The notes below the pieces were generated by a model, which worked only from the letters and a program-made list of their open reading frames with translations, did no database searches and was not told where the DNA came from. A stretch of DNA of 64,000 nucleotides. Origin: Leptospira biflexa (lineage in GTDB: Bacteria; Spirochaetota; UBA4802; UB4802). Location: positions 1 to 64,000 of the forward strand of contig DYLU01000004.1 of the NCBI GenBank assembly GCA_020721905.1. Reading direction: 5' to 3'. Numbering within the stretch: the first letter of the stretch is position 1; each line of letters starts with the position of its first letter. Shown here in pieces: positions 1 through 9,843 of the stretch. A program made the translations under genes and the position numbers.

Positions 1-628
1 TGAATATGGGATGAACTCTTCCTCCAAAAAATGAAGTAAGCCTGCCTCCCAGCGGCGAACGAAACATTTCGCGGAGTGCAAATTGTTTCGCAAGCTGTGG
101 GGTCATTACATCAGTTATTGGTCTTGCATCCTTTATATACACTGCAACAGGTTTATCTGTTTTTGACACCAGGGATTTTATTCTTAAGAAAAAAAGTGAA
201 GGTGTAAGTACATTGTTTTCAGGAACATTGTATAAACGATGTAATTCAGTGATTTCGCTAAGATTATGTACAAAATGCAACACTCCTTTCTGAGAGGGTA
301 TGACCACTTTCTGGTCAATCTTTGCAATGATGCTTTCCCATAACGGGTTTGCACCAATCAGTGTATCAATATCAATTTTATGCTCTTTAGCTATCTTCCA
401 GAAATTATCTCCTTTTTCAATTTGACAAACAGTAAATATAACACCAGGTATTTGAAGTGATTGTATGTATGTAATATATTCATCTTCATTAGCAAAGATA
501 TCTGCTGGTTTTAATATGGTAGTATCTGAAATGTGGTTATTAAAAAACTTTACTACATACAATGAGATACTGAGCAAAGATATAATTAATACTGTTACAA
601 TAAGGAAAAATATTTTATTTTTATTCAT
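1..628 (-). CDS. LysM / M23-family cell-wall peptidase, C-terminus beyond the left edge
   Basis: This partial gene runs off the left edge. I translated it from the ATG at 628. The protein starts with a positively charged end (MNKNK) and one hydrophobic segment (about residues 5-24), so it is a secreted or membrane-anchored periplasmic protein. A LysM-like stretch follows (KGDNFWKIAKEHKID...IGANP), which binds peptidoglycan. The last visible residues, GGRLTSFFGGRVHPIF, are the typical entry of an M23 metallopeptidase domain; the zinc-binding H and D residues lie outside the window. The family cleaves peptide cross-links or acts as a non-catalytic amidase activator, and which applies cannot be seen. 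A GGCAGG-like ribosome site precedes the ATG. Confidence 0.8.
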   Translation of the reverse strand, partial: MNKNKIFFLIVTVLIISLLSISLYVVKFFNNHISDTTILKPADIFANEDEYITYIQSLQIPGVIFTVCQIEKGDNFWKIAKEHKIDIDTLIGANPLWESIIAKIDQKVVIPSQKGVLHFVHNLSEITELHRLYNVPENNVLTPSLFFLRIKSLVSKTDKPVAVYIKDARPITDVMTPQLAKQFALREMFRSPLGGRLTSFFGGRVHPIF

Positions 629-843
629 CAGTTACCTGCCCGTACTTATTGGGTTTATTGTTGTTACAAGTACTTAACGTACACTAATAACATGTACATT
701 ACACATTCGATTTATTATAAGTATATTATCGATATTTATTCCTGGAAAAATTATATTGATTGGAGTAAGTCTGAATGGATTGTTTTTTGGAGTCAAGTAT
801 TTTTTTCAGTAAAATGGCATTTTAGTTAAATGCAGTATATATG

Positions 844-916
844 AGCCAGCGACCAGGATCGAACTGGTGACCTGCGCATTACGAGTGCGCCGCTCTGCCA
901 ACTGAGCTACGCTGGC
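844..916 (-). tRNA. tRNA-Thr (anticodon CGU)
   Basis: The minus strand folds as a complete cloverleaf. The acceptor stem is GCCAGCG/CGCTGGC, the D arm contains AGCTCAGTTGGCAGAGC, the anticodon loop ACTCGTAAT places CGT at the anticodon, and the T arm has GTTCGATCC. CGU reads the threonine codon ACG. The 3' CCA is not encoded, so a CCA-adding enzyme must finish it. Confidence 0.95.
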
Positions 917-1241
917 TTTTTACTTATTTATTTTTATAGCAGTCATTATTGTCAATTCAAAAAAAATTACAGTATGCAAATAAATTAAACGTATTCCAAA
1001 GAAGTAAGTATTTCATCAAATACAAAACATTGTTACCCCAAAATGGGATGAGTAACTCATTATAAAGTTTTAATGCTGATATGTTAAAAAATCTATTATA
1101 CTAATAAGATTGAAATCATTACAAAAACAATTTAAGTCCACATAGATTGATTTTTTAAAAATATTGTTGATTATTTATGCCGAATTATTATATGTAAACA
1201 TATAATATATAAAAATTATAGTATTAGGGGTTTGACATTAT
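917..1241. other. Intergenic, no gene seen
   Basis: This 325-base AT-rich stretch lies between the tRNA and the chemotaxis receptor. I see no ORF with coding character and no convincing terminator. It presumably carries the promoters for both divergent genes. A ribosome site AGGGG at 1226-1230 serves the receptor. Confidence 0.5.
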
Positions 1242-3899
1242 ATGGGATCAATTGTATTATTTAACTCATTTTCACTTGGCACAATAATACCAATTATATT
1301 CTTTTTAACTACTGGATTTTTTCTTTATAATACAAAAGATAAATCCAGATCAACCAACACAATGGCAAAATCATATATCCTTACGGGAATTTTTAATATT
1401 GGTTATTTTATCTCTTCATCCATTTATCACCCTCTTGCTGCTTTTCATAGATGGCTGACCGTATTATTCATTTTAGTTGCAATAACATATTTTGGTTATT
1501 TCTATTTCTTTTATCCCGAAACACGTAGACCAACGCTATCAAAAGTTTATCTTTATACTGGCTTTTCTGTATCAGCAATATCTCTCATAGCCTTTATTAT
1601 TGTTTCCTTACAATCTAATATTATATACCAATTCAGGGGCCATTACTACGACTTTGATGCTGAAGTGATAAGTAAAAATATTGGTATCATCATAATGCTT
1701 GGACTTTTGTCTTCATATATAGTTGCTGGATGGCGTATTGCAACATCCCCTAAAGATGATAAGAAAGTTATTTTGTTATTTTTACTTTTTTCCATGGTAG
1801 GAACAGTTGTGCCATCTATTACCAATACATTAAGCCGAAGTGGAAAAATTGACAGGGAAGTATTTCATACCACATGGACTCTATTAAATCTTTTGGGATT
1901 TTTCTTAATGTTTATTGCCTATATAAATAATTCAAAAGACAGGATTTCGTTTTTAGGGAAGCTCATTGGTATCATTCTTGTTACTGTACTTTCTTTGCTC
2001 CAGATTGTAGGTTTTATCATACTTGGCGATAAAGAAAAAGATTTTGATGACATATTCTATCAAAAAGCATTATTGGTGCTAACAGCCGATGTGCATGATA
2101 CAGATGTAGTGTACCAATCATCATATTCAATACCCGATAATACATGGTTACAAAAAGTCCCGGACAATTTTAATGCAGACAGAATTTCCATTGAATTGGC
2201 ACACACCTATATTTGGAATAAAATAATTTCTTTACCTTATGATACATTTTATGATTCTTTGAAACTGTTTCTACAAACATCTCCTGCCACATTTGAAGGA
2301 TATAAGAAAACTCTACTGCAATATGCAGAAAAGAATACTACAATTAAAAAAAGTGAATTCATGCAATACCTTAACACTCTTGACAAGAAGGTCTACTACC
2401 TCAATCATCAGATTTCATCATTAAATGGATATGATTTTCGTAAAACATTGGCAAAAACACTTGCCAAACCAGATCCAGAAATACAGGGATTTTATGAAGT
2501 AATTGCTGAGTATCTTGCTGCAACACACAAAGAGGGTGAAGAGCTGAAATATGATATAATGAATTTTTTAATACCAATACAATTCACAACAACAAGAGTA
2601 TATCATTCATCTTCGGAAGGTAATCATGTTATTGCATATCGATATTGTAATAACGATACAATATATGAAGTTGCCTTTCCGTATATACTTTACCGAAAAT
2701 TCATGCATTCAACTGTATCAACATTGATATTAATAGTTATTATAGTATATATCTTTATTCGTTTTGGTATACGCCTGTTCTTTGCCGGAATTTTAATAAA
2801 ACCTATTAGAATACTTACTGATGGATTACGTGAAGTCGATAAAGGAAACTTTAACATTCAAATTCCAATTCAATCGGGTGATGAATTTGGATATATTACT
2901 GCTGAATTCAACAAGATGGTTCAATCGCTTCACAATTTGTTCCAATCAACACATACCAAATCAGAAGAGGTAAAACGATTGAGTTCGGACCTGAATGTAT
3001 CAGCCACCAAGCTATATGATATTGCACGTGAGCTCTCAACAATAGTTGAAGAAACTTCCAGCGCTTATGAGGAGATGTCATCATCCTTTGAGTCAAATCT
3101 CAATGCTATCAAGCAACAGGCTGATAGTATGGATATTATAAAAAATGATATAGAAGGCATTGATGTAAGCAGCAGTCAGATTTCTCAAAGAATCAACAGG
3201 TTATCAACTTCTATTGAAATTGCGGTTAAGCAATCAGAAGAAGGGGAAGTAACCATTACCAAATCCATCAGCGCCATTGAGTCAATTGCTGAATATTTAA
3301 AGGAAGTAGAGCAAACTATAGTAAATATCAATGAAATAGCTGATAAGATTAATTTACTTGCGCTAAATGCTGCAATTGAAGCAGCACGTGCCGGCGAATC
3401 GGGTAAAGGTTTTTCCGTTGTTGCGGATGAAGTTAACAAATTGGCAGATCAAACCGCTGACATAGTCAAAGGCATTCATTCTACCATTTCAGAACAAGCA
3501 CGTATGATAACAAATGAAATTCAATATATAAGTAAAGCAACTGAAGCTATCAAAGCCATCAGAAAAGGCATTACAGAAACATTTGGAGTTTTAAACGATA
3601 CTGTTGCATTTACCAATGAACTAAACAATAAGAATAAGGACATTAAAGCCAAACTGGAAACTTTTAAAGAGTTATCAGGTTCAGTATATAATTTCTCTAT
3701 TGAACAAAAAGTTACTCTTGAGGAATTAACAAAGGCAGTGAACGCAATTATTGAAATAAGTCAGAAAGCGCTTGAAAGTGCAGAGTTTGTTCAGGGATTT
3801 TCAAAAATACTGGATTTAAGTGCTCAGGAACTCAGTGAAAGCATTGGGTTTAAAGCTAATGTAAGCAATAATATAAATTCAGGAAATAAACAAGAATAA
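1242..3899 (+). CDS. Methyl-accepting chemotaxis protein with multi-span N-terminus
   Basis: A transducer that passes a sensed signal to CheA/CheW and so to the flagella. The 885 residues contain, in order: a polytopic N-terminal region of about seven hydrophobic segments (residues 10-265), an extracytoplasmic stretch (about 265-487), a further membrane span (488-515), a HAMP domain (about 516-570) and a long coiled-coil signalling domain. The highly conserved hairpin [17 protein letters not shown] lies near residues 702-718. A multi-span N-terminus ahead of a classical periplasmic-TM-HAMP layout is longer than usual and may itself be a membrane sensor. The ligand cannot be predicted. The ATG follows AGGGG by about 11 bases. 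Confidence 0.93.
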   Translation: MGSIVLFNSFSLGTIIPIIFFLTTGFFLYNTKDKSRSTNTMAKSYILTGIFNIGYFISSSIYHPLAAFHRWLTVLFILVAITYFGYFYFFYPETRRPTLSKVYLYTGFSVSAISLIAFIIVSLQSNIIYQFRGHYYDFDAEVISKNIGIIIMLGLLSSYIVAGWRIATSPKDDKKVILLFLLFSMVGTVVPSITNTLSRSGKIDREVFHTTWTLLNLLGFFLMFIAYINNSKDRISFLGKLIGIILVTVLSLLQIVGFIILGDKEKDFDDIFYQKALLVLTADVHDTDVVYQSSYSIPDNTWLQKVPDNFNADRISIELAHTYIWNKIISLPYDTFYDSLKLFLQTSPATFEGYKKTLLQYAEKNTTIKKSEFMQYLNTLDKKVYYLNHQISSLNGYDFRKTLAKTLAKPDPEIQGFYEVIAEYLAATHKEGEELKYDIMNFLIPIQFTTTRVYHSSSEGNHVIAYRYCNNDTIYEVAFPYILYRKFMHSTVSTLILIVIIVYIFIRFGIRLFFAGILIKPIRILTDGLREVDKGNFNIQIPIQSGDEFGYITAEFNKMVQSLHNLFQSTHTKSEEVKRLSSDLNVSATKLYDIARELSTIVEETSSAYEEMSSSFESNLNAIKQQADSMDIIKNDIEGIDVSSSQISQRINRLSTSIEIAVKQSEEGEVTITKSISAIESIAEYLKEVEQTIVNINEIADKINLLALNAAIEAARAGESGKGFSVVADEVNKLADQTADIVKGIHSTISEQARMITNEIQYISKATEAIKAIRKGITETFGVLNDTVAFTNELNNKNKDIKAKLETFKELSGSVYNFSIEQKVTLEELTKAVNAIIEISQKALESAEFVQGFSKILDLSAQELSESIGFKANVSNNINSGNKQE

Positions 3900-4052
3900 T
3901 AGTTTAATATACTATACCTAAATTTTTACCGAAAAAAACTAATTTGTTGCTAAAATAATATAAATGTAGTATATTTAATAGCAAATATATATTCTTCATA
4001 ATGTATATAAATTTTCTATGAATAATTATATGGATTTTAAGGAGGGTTAACA

Positions 4053-4322
4053 ATGCCTACCTATGAATACCGTTGTACCTCTTGTAATGATACATTTGAA
4101 GTTTTTCAATCAATAAAAGATGAGCCGGTTAAAACATGCCCAAAATGTGGTGGTGAAGTTAAACGTTTAATTGGTTCAGGTGCCGGTATAATATTTAAAG
4201 GTTCAGGATTCTATGTAACAGACTACAAAAACAATGGTAATGGTAAATCAGCTAAATCCAGCTCTTTGGAACCTGCATGTACTTCATGCACTTCCGGAAC
4301 ATGCAGTGCTGATAGTGATTAA
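4053..4322 (+). CDS. FmdB-family zinc-ribbon protein
   Basis: An 89-residue protein with the FmdB/putative regulatory zinc ribbon: MPTYEYRCTSC near the start and CPKCGGEVKRLIG about 20 residues later, giving two CxxC pairs that should bind one zinc. The family is widespread and small, and its biochemical role is not settled; fmdB was named for an association with formamidase genes. The C-terminus is rich in Cys and Ser (CTSCTSGTC), a common but unexplained trait. A strong ribosome site AAGGAGGG precedes the ATG. Its stop codon directly abuts that of the convergent next gene with no base between. Confidence 0.88.
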   Translation: MPTYEYRCTSCNDTFEVFQSIKDEPVKTCPKCGGEVKRLIGSGAGIIFKGSGFYVTDYKNNGNGKSAKSSSLEPACTSCTSGTCSADSD

Positions 4323-6158
4323 TCATTTCTTCATCATAAGATTTCTTTTCTGGCGATAGAGAGTGTATAAGTACTTCTCTATCGCTATGATCCCCGTTGA
4401 AGGCAATATCTCACCATTTAATTTCTTGCCAACAAGTGAATCACAGAACTCTTTAATTGCATCATATGAACGGATAACAACAGGCGAAACCAGAATATAT
4501 TCAATATCAGGTATTAACAATTTCTGACTTCGCCGTGGATAAAGAACTTTCCGCGCATTATAGATTGGAATTACTATTTTAAGCCCTGTATCACGCAGTT
4601 CTTCAATGATTTCGTTTACTTCAGATTCATTCTCATCAGTTATGTCCATTACTTCTGAAAGTGCAATAATGGCGCGATTTATAGAGCTTATTGTATCATA
4701 GAGATTTTTAGCTTGAGGGCTTAATTGATGAACAGGCGAAGAATACACATGTGCCTGTGTAATTGGCCGTAAAACTGTTTTTCTTTTAAACAATGATACA
4801 ATTGCGTCTATGATCCGCAAAAAGATTGACTTTGTTTGTTTTGTTTTCTTAATAGTTGGTGATTGCAGTGCAGGTTGTTCATCTTTTTTCTGTCGCTTCT
4901 GGTCATCAATTATCTTTTGCAATATTTCCCTTTGCTCAGATGTAAGGGAAAACGCATCCGATTCGTTACCTGAAATTATGCTTTCGGCAACTTTAATGAG
5001 CACTTCAAACTCCCTTTTTATCTTCTCCTTTTCATGATATCCTAATGTTTCAAATTTCTCTTTTTGATATAACATTAATTGGTTATAATCAGATATATAA
5101 TTTACAAATCCCGGGCTATCAATATAATACCATTTGTCATTTTCAGAGTCATGATACATAAATATTTTTGAATTTATTCTGTAATTTGAATACCTCCATT
5201 TAGCTATCAGGTTTTCGTCAACTTCCGGAATGGTGTTTACTATATCATCCTGTAAACAAATTTTGTGTTCACGGATGAATGTTACAATATCATTGTTATA
5301 TGTGTCAACCGGATCAAGAAGAGTATCTACTTTCAGCAAACAATTCCTGAAAGCCTGTAGATTCTTTACCTCTGCCAGATCGCTTTCGGATAACGATGAT
5401 GCTAAATCATCAAGAAGGACAGTAAAAATATAATCTAATTTTGCATCACGATAATCGCTGAAATCATACGATATAATACCAAATTTTTTTAAACACCTCA
5501 TTAGCATATCGGCATGCTGAGCTATAATATTTTTTAATGTTTTTAAATTCAGAGTAGATTTAACAGCCTGATAGTTTTCTGCATGGAAGCAATAATCTTC
5601 GGCTAATTCTATATGGTTTTTATCTATAGTAAAATGTTTAAATGTAAAAATTGAAGTGCCCAATTCTGTTTTTATTATTCTGTTGAGGTCATTTTTATTT
5701 ATTGATTTTTTTATAAGCTTTGAAAGATTAAATAAACGGTATTGTTTTAAAAGTGTTAGCACATTCTGTTTGGAAATCTCATCCCGAATTGCCTGTAAGC
5801 GATTAAATTCCTCATCATGAATATCTACACAATACTCTTCTTTTTCATTAATATCAAGCTTCTTTGTCTTTTCGTCAACAGAAAAACTGAATGTTATGAG
5901 TTTCTTTACGTGATCAGGATAAGAGCTGAGCAACTGTGTCATTAAATAATTTATTTGATTATTTCTGGAGGTTGTAAAAGGGATGGGAATATTTCGCGAA
6001 GATTGCAAAAATTGCATTGTTGCCATTTCCCGTTTGCCTTCAGGGAGCGATAGTTCCTGCATCCTAACTATTTCTGCCAGGATATCATATACATATGATT
6101 CTTTAGCCAGTAGCCCTTTAACAAAGGGGAAATGCCGTGCTTCATTTTCAACATTCAT
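4323..6158 (-). CDS. Large hypothetical protein with central basic linker
   Basis: I do not recognise this 611-residue protein. It has no signal peptide or clear membrane span, so it is probably cytoplasmic. Residues 1-400 are predicted mostly helical from composition. A low-complexity Lys/Gln/Pro linker (about 410-445) is followed by a short amphipathic basic segment (SIFLRIIDAIVSLFKRK) and a compact C-terminal part of about 150 residues. A segment SYDAIKEFCDSLVGKKL lies near the end. It sits 101 bases downstream of hisS on the same strand but could have its own promoter. The stop is flush with that of the convergent FmdB gene. No function is claimed. Confidence 0.75.
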   Translation of the reverse strand: MNVENEARHFPFVKGLLAKESYVYDILAEIVRMQELSLPEGKREMATMQFLQSSRNIPIPFTTSRNNQINYLMTQLLSSYPDHVKKLITFSFSVDEKTKKLDINEKEEYCVDIHDEEFNRLQAIRDEISKQNVLTLLKQYRLFNLSKLIKKSINKNDLNRIIKTELGTSIFTFKHFTIDKNHIELAEDYCFHAENYQAVKSTLNLKTLKNIIAQHADMLMRCLKKFGIISYDFSDYRDAKLDYIFTVLLDDLASSLSESDLAEVKNLQAFRNCLLKVDTLLDPVDTYNNDIVTFIREHKICLQDDIVNTIPEVDENLIAKWRYSNYRINSKIFMYHDSENDKWYYIDSPGFVNYISDYNQLMLYQKEKFETLGYHEKEKIKREFEVLIKVAESIISGNESDAFSLTSEQREILQKIIDDQKRQKKDEQPALQSPTIKKTKQTKSIFLRIIDAIVSLFKRKTVLRPITQAHVYSSPVHQLSPQAKNLYDTISSINRAIIALSEVMDITDENESEVNEIIEELRDTGLKIVIPIYNARKVLYPRRSQKLLIPDIEYILVSPVVIRSYDAIKEFCDSLVGKKLNGEILPSTGIIAIEKYLYTLYRQKRNLMMKK

Positions 6159-6259
6159 AGTATACTATAAACATCTGTAATTTTAAACCAGTCATTATTC
6201 TATATTTTACCTATGTCATATCAAAAGTATACTATATCACAAATAAGTAAAGTATTTTA

Positions 6260-7507
6260 TTAAGTTAATTTTTCCAGTAAGAAAGAAATAATTGACTCTT
6301 GTTTTACGCTCACCTGATCTCCCGTTTGCATGTCTTTTATGGTTGTGCAATTATTTGCCAGTTCATCCTCACCAAAAATTAACGAAAATCTGGCATTTTC
6401 ACGGTCAGCTTTCTTAAACTGTGTTTTAAAACCTTTTGCGGCGGGGTCAAAATCACATGAAATGTTATGCTTTCGTAATTCTTCTGCTATCTGCATAGTA
6501 ACAGGCAGTGCATTATCGCCGGAATATACAATATATACATCCAATCTTTCTGTTACTGATAATTGCTCCAGTAACAATTCTATGCGTTCAATTCCTGCTG
6601 CAAATCCAACAGCAGGAGTAGGTTTCCCGGCAAACAATTCAACTAAATTATTATATCGGCCACCGGCTGCAAAAGCATTTTGACCGCCTAATTTTGTAGT
6701 AACAAATTCAAATGTTGTTTTTGTATAATAATCCAGACCTCGTACCAATAATGGATCATGCGTAAAGGCAATCGAATGCTTTGCAAGTAAATCAGTTGTT
6801 TTTGAAAAGTGTTCACGGCAATCTGAACATAAAAATTGTGTGATTTTTGGTGCATTCTGTTTTAAGGCTATGCATCCTTCAACTTTACAATCAAGCAGTC
6901 GCAATGGATTTGTGTGCAACCGTTTTTTACAATCTTCACAAAGCTCATGCTCATGTGTGGAATAATACTTAAATAACTCACCAACATATGGTTTACGGCA
7001 ATCAGGGCATCCTATGGAATTTATCAGTAAATTATATCCTGTTATTCCCAATCTCCGAGATATCTCATTCATGATTGATATGACCTCAAAATCATACCAT
7101 GGATTGTCACTGCCAAATAGTTCAGCTCCAAGCTGGTTGAACTGGCGCAGTCTGCCTTTTTGAGGTCGTTCGGCTCTGAACATTGGCCCGTAATAAAAAA
7201 ACTTACATAAAGCCAGCCTGTTATATTCTCCGTTTTCTACGTAAGCACGTACCATGGAAGCAGTCCCTTCAGGCCGTAAAGTCAAACTTCTGCCGCCACG
7301 GTCTTCAAATGTAAACATCTCTTTGGTTACGATATCTGTACCGTCACCTATGCCACGGGCAAAAACTTCTGTGTATTCCATTACAGGCAGAATAACTTCA
7401 CGGTAATTATACAGCCTGAATACTTCATTTGCAGTATTAATTATATGATTAAATTTTGGGGTCCTGTCTGGAAAAATGTCTTCTATACCAGGTGGCTTTT
7501 GAATCAT
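6260..7507 (-). CDS. hisS: Histidyl-tRNA synthetase
   Basis: Class II aminoacyl-tRNA synthetase that charges tRNA-His. The 415 residues match the usual bacterial length. The N-terminus KPPGIEDIFPDRTPKF, motif 2 (FRAERPQKGRLRQFNQ) and the histidine-binding signature (LVRGLDYYTKTTFEF) are all present, followed by motif 3 around GFAAGIERIELL and the C-terminal anticodon-binding domain. A Cys-rich insert (CPDCRKPYVGEL...CEDCKKR...CSDCREHF) is present, as in many HisRS. A GGAGG site lies 8 bases before the ATG. The gene follows the U32 gene by 32 bases and is probably co-transcribed with it and mltG. Confidence 0.97.
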   Translation of the reverse strand: MIQKPPGIEDIFPDRTPKFNHIINTANEVFRLYNYREVILPVMEYTEVFARGIGDGTDIVTKEMFTFEDRGGRSLTLRPEGTASMVRAYVENGEYNRLALCKFFYYGPMFRAERPQKGRLRQFNQLGAELFGSDNPWYDFEVISIMNEISRRLGITGYNLLINSIGCPDCRKPYVGELFKYYSTHEHELCEDCKKRLHTNPLRLLDCKVEGCIALKQNAPKITQFLCSDCREHFSKTTDLLAKHSIAFTHDPLLVRGLDYYTKTTFEFVTTKLGGQNAFAAGGRYNNLVELFAGKPTPAVGFAAGIERIELLLEQLSVTERLDVYIVYSGDNALPVTMQIAEELRKHNISCDFDPAAKGFKTQFKKADRENARFSLIFGEDELANNCTTIKDMQTGDQVSVKQESIISFLLEKLT

Positions 7508-7539
7508 TATAGTTTCCTCCGGAAAAATCTAAAAATGTA

Positions 7540-8754
7540 TTATAGTCGTTTGCGTAAAATTGCCCATTGACTTAAAGGTTTGTCAAATATAATTGTTGCT
7601 ATGGTATTTGGTTGTGCCATTGATACTGAGTTACCATCCATCATAATATCGACGACTGTTACAGGTGAATCGTGTATCTGATTATTTACAATAGGATATA
7701 TTGCATCATAACTATCGCCTTTGTATACAGGATTGAATACCTTAACAAGGTTTTTTTGCTGGTCAACACAATATCCCATAAATAAGGCTTTTCTAATATA
7801 GGGTATGCCATCGAATGATTGATTATTGAATTCGTTAAAAATATCTTCGGTATATGGCCTGTGGCTGACCAGATTAAGTTCATTAAGCCATACGTCACTA
7901 TACCGGTTACTATCGCCACCATTTAAAAACGTATCAATTGCATGTCTGTAAATACGCGTTACATTTGCTGTATAGTACAGTGATTTCATCCGGCCTTCAA
8001 TTTTGAATGCGTTTATACCTGCATTAATATAATCAGGAATCCTGTTGATTAAACATAAATCCTTTGAGGAAAGAATTTCAGTCCCGTGTGCATATTCAAT
8101 GATGTCCAGATGATTGCCGGGGCGCTTTTCTTCTACCAGTGAATATTTCCACCGGCAGGGCTGTGAACAATTTCCCTGATTGGCATCGCGACCTGATAGA
8201 TAGCGACTGAGTAAACATCTGCCTGAATACGAAATGCATAATGCACCATGGCAAAAAATTTCCAGTTCAATATCGGTATGCTCGCGTAGTTGTTTAATTT
8301 CTTCCAGAGTGGTTTCTCTTGCAAGCACAATCCGTGATATTCCATGGCTTGCCCAAAATTTGACTGCCAGGTGATTTAACGTTGACATCTGCGTTGAAAG
8401 GTGCAGGGGAATATTGAGATATTCCTGGACAAGTAAAGCCATGCCGGGATCAGAAATCATTATTGCATCAAATGGAATGTGTTTTATATGCTGTATATAT
8501 TCAGTAACAACAGGTATATCCGACTCATGCAAAAAAGCATTGAGTAAAAATATTGCTTTAACGGTATGTTTGTGAGCATACGCTACCGCCTGTTCAATGT
8601 CAGGTATAGAAAAATTTTTTGTGGTTGCTCTCAGATTAAACTGCTGCCCGCCAAAATACACAGCATGTGCACCAAAGTGAACTGCTGCCTGAAGCTTTTC
8701 TAAATTACCGGCAGGAGCAACCAGCTCAATATTTTTGTTTGTCTTTAAAACCAT
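7540..8754 (-). CDS. U32-family peptidase-like protein (TrhP/RlhA-type)
   Basis: A member of the U32 family, of which several are now known as radical-free, prephenate-dependent RNA hydroxylases (TrhP for tRNA, RlhA for 23S rRNA) rather than peptidases. The family signature is clear: EIFCHGALCISYSGRCLLS, followed by GNCSQPCRW, whose cysteines are expected iron-sulfur ligands. I place the start at the ATG at 8754 (MVLKTNKNIELVAPAG); a longer frame reaches 8862 but lies inside mltG and its translation (MYRICFLLQG) does not look like this family. It then overlaps the mltG end by 29 bases. Which RNA it modifies cannot be told. Confidence 0.88.
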   Translation of the reverse strand: MVLKTNKNIELVAPAGNLEKLQAAVHFGAHAVYFGGQQFNLRATTKNFSIPDIEQAVAYAHKHTVKAIFLLNAFLHESDIPVVTEYIQHIKHIPFDAIMISDPGMALLVQEYLNIPLHLSTQMSTLNHLAVKFWASHGISRIVLARETTLEEIKQLREHTDIELEIFCHGALCISYSGRCLLSRYLSGRDANQGNCSQPCRWKYSLVEEKRPGNHLDIIEYAHGTEILSSKDLCLINRIPDYINAGINAFKIEGRMKSLYYTANVTRIYRHAIDTFLNGGDSNRYSDVWLNELNLVSHRPYTEDIFNEFNNQSFDGIPYIRKALFMGYCVDQQKNLVKVFNPVYKGDSYDAIYPIVNNQIHDSPVTVVDIMMDGNSVSMAQPNTIATIIFDKPLSQWAILRKRL

Positions 8755-9736
8755 TCCGTATGCCTTTTTGATAAAAATCAACAGCCCTGTTATGTTCAGA
8801 TAATGTTTTGGAAAAGTAGTGCGAACCATCATTCCTTGCAACAAAAAACAAATACGGTACATGTGCCGGATTCAACGCTGCAAGTATTGAACGTTTCCCC
8901 GGATTGCATATTGGCGTTGGCGGCAAACCCATATATCTATATGTATTATACTGAGTATCCGAATTCAAATCATCATAGGTAAGACGTTTACCAAATTTTT
9001 TCAGTCCATACTGTATGGTGGAATCGCAATCTAATCTCATCTTTAATTGCAGTCTGTTGTAAAAAACGGCAGATATAAGCGCACGCTCACTGTTAATCTT
9101 TGCTTCCTTTTCAACCAGTGATGCTACAGTCAGTATTGTATGAAGGTTTGAATATTGTACTTCTATGGATTCCTGAATATCATGGATCACCTTTTTTGTC
9201 TGGTTTACCAGGCGTAGTATTATATCACGTGGATCAGTATTCTCAGGTATTACATACGTATCGGGAAATAAATATCCTTCAGCACTTGGTGCACGTATTC
9301 CTAAAGTTGCTAAAAATGATGGCGACTGAGCCCAGTATAAAAAATCACCTTCTGTGCAGATATCATGCGCGGATAGTATTCTGGCAATATCATATATTGT
9401 GTATCCTTCAGGAATTGTTATTCTTTTTGTTACAAATTTGCCTCTGGTTATTTTTATCAATATTGAAAAGCTGGATTCGCCATCATAGATACGATAGTTA
9501 CCTGCCTTAACATCAGTAGCATTCAGGATGCGCCCCATAATGTAGAAAAACGATGCACTGGTGATAATATTCCTGGATTTAAGGAAATATGCAACCTGAT
9601 AAAGATTCATACCCGGCCTTACAGTAATAATTTCACCTTTCATGTTTTGCGGTGGGCTGTTGAAGAACCAGAATACTGTTATCATAATAATAAATACTAT
9701 AATAAACGATAGTGCAGTTGCTTTTATTTCTTTCAT
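8726..9736 (-). CDS. mltG: Endolytic murein transglycosylase MltG (YceG)
   Basis: Inner-membrane enzyme that cuts nascent glycan strands and so terminates their polymerisation. A single N-terminal membrane span is followed by a LysM-like subdomain (VRPGMNLYQVAYFLKSRNI) and the YceG catalytic domain with ASLVEKEAK, whose second Glu is the catalytic residue in E. coli MltG, plus NRLQLKMRLDCDSTIQYG. The frame is open to 9757 with GTG/ATG choices there, but only the ATG at 9736 has a good ribosome site (AGGA five bases upstream), so I chose it. It starts the minus-strand run mltG, U32, hisS. Confidence 0.93.
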   Translation of the reverse strand: MKEIKATALSFIIVFIIMITVFWFFNSPPQNMKGEIITVRPGMNLYQVAYFLKSRNIITSASFFYIMGRILNATDVKAGNYRIYDGESSFSILIKITRGKFVTKRITIPEGYTIYDIARILSAHDICTEGDFLYWAQSPSFLATLGIRAPSAEGYLFPDTYVIPENTDPRDIILRLVNQTKKVIHDIQESIEVQYSNLHTILTVASLVEKEAKINSERALISAVFYNRLQLKMRLDCDSTIQYGLKKFGKRLTYDDLNSDTQYNTYRYMGLPPTPICNPGKRSILAALNPAHVPYLFFVARNDGSHYFSKTLSEHNRAVDFYQKGIRNGFKDKQKY

Positions 9737-9843
9737 TATTTTCCTGATGTGCATCACAATAAATATTTTGTTGACTTTACAAGCTCAGTTGCTGTCTAAT
9801 AACTTTTATTTTTAATAATACTATTTTATCAATTAAAAAACTA

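Noticed and set aside
465-677. 70-codon plus-strand ORF
   Set aside because: It overlaps the start of the truncated M23 peptidase in reverse and has no ribosome site; the minus-strand reading has clear family motifs.
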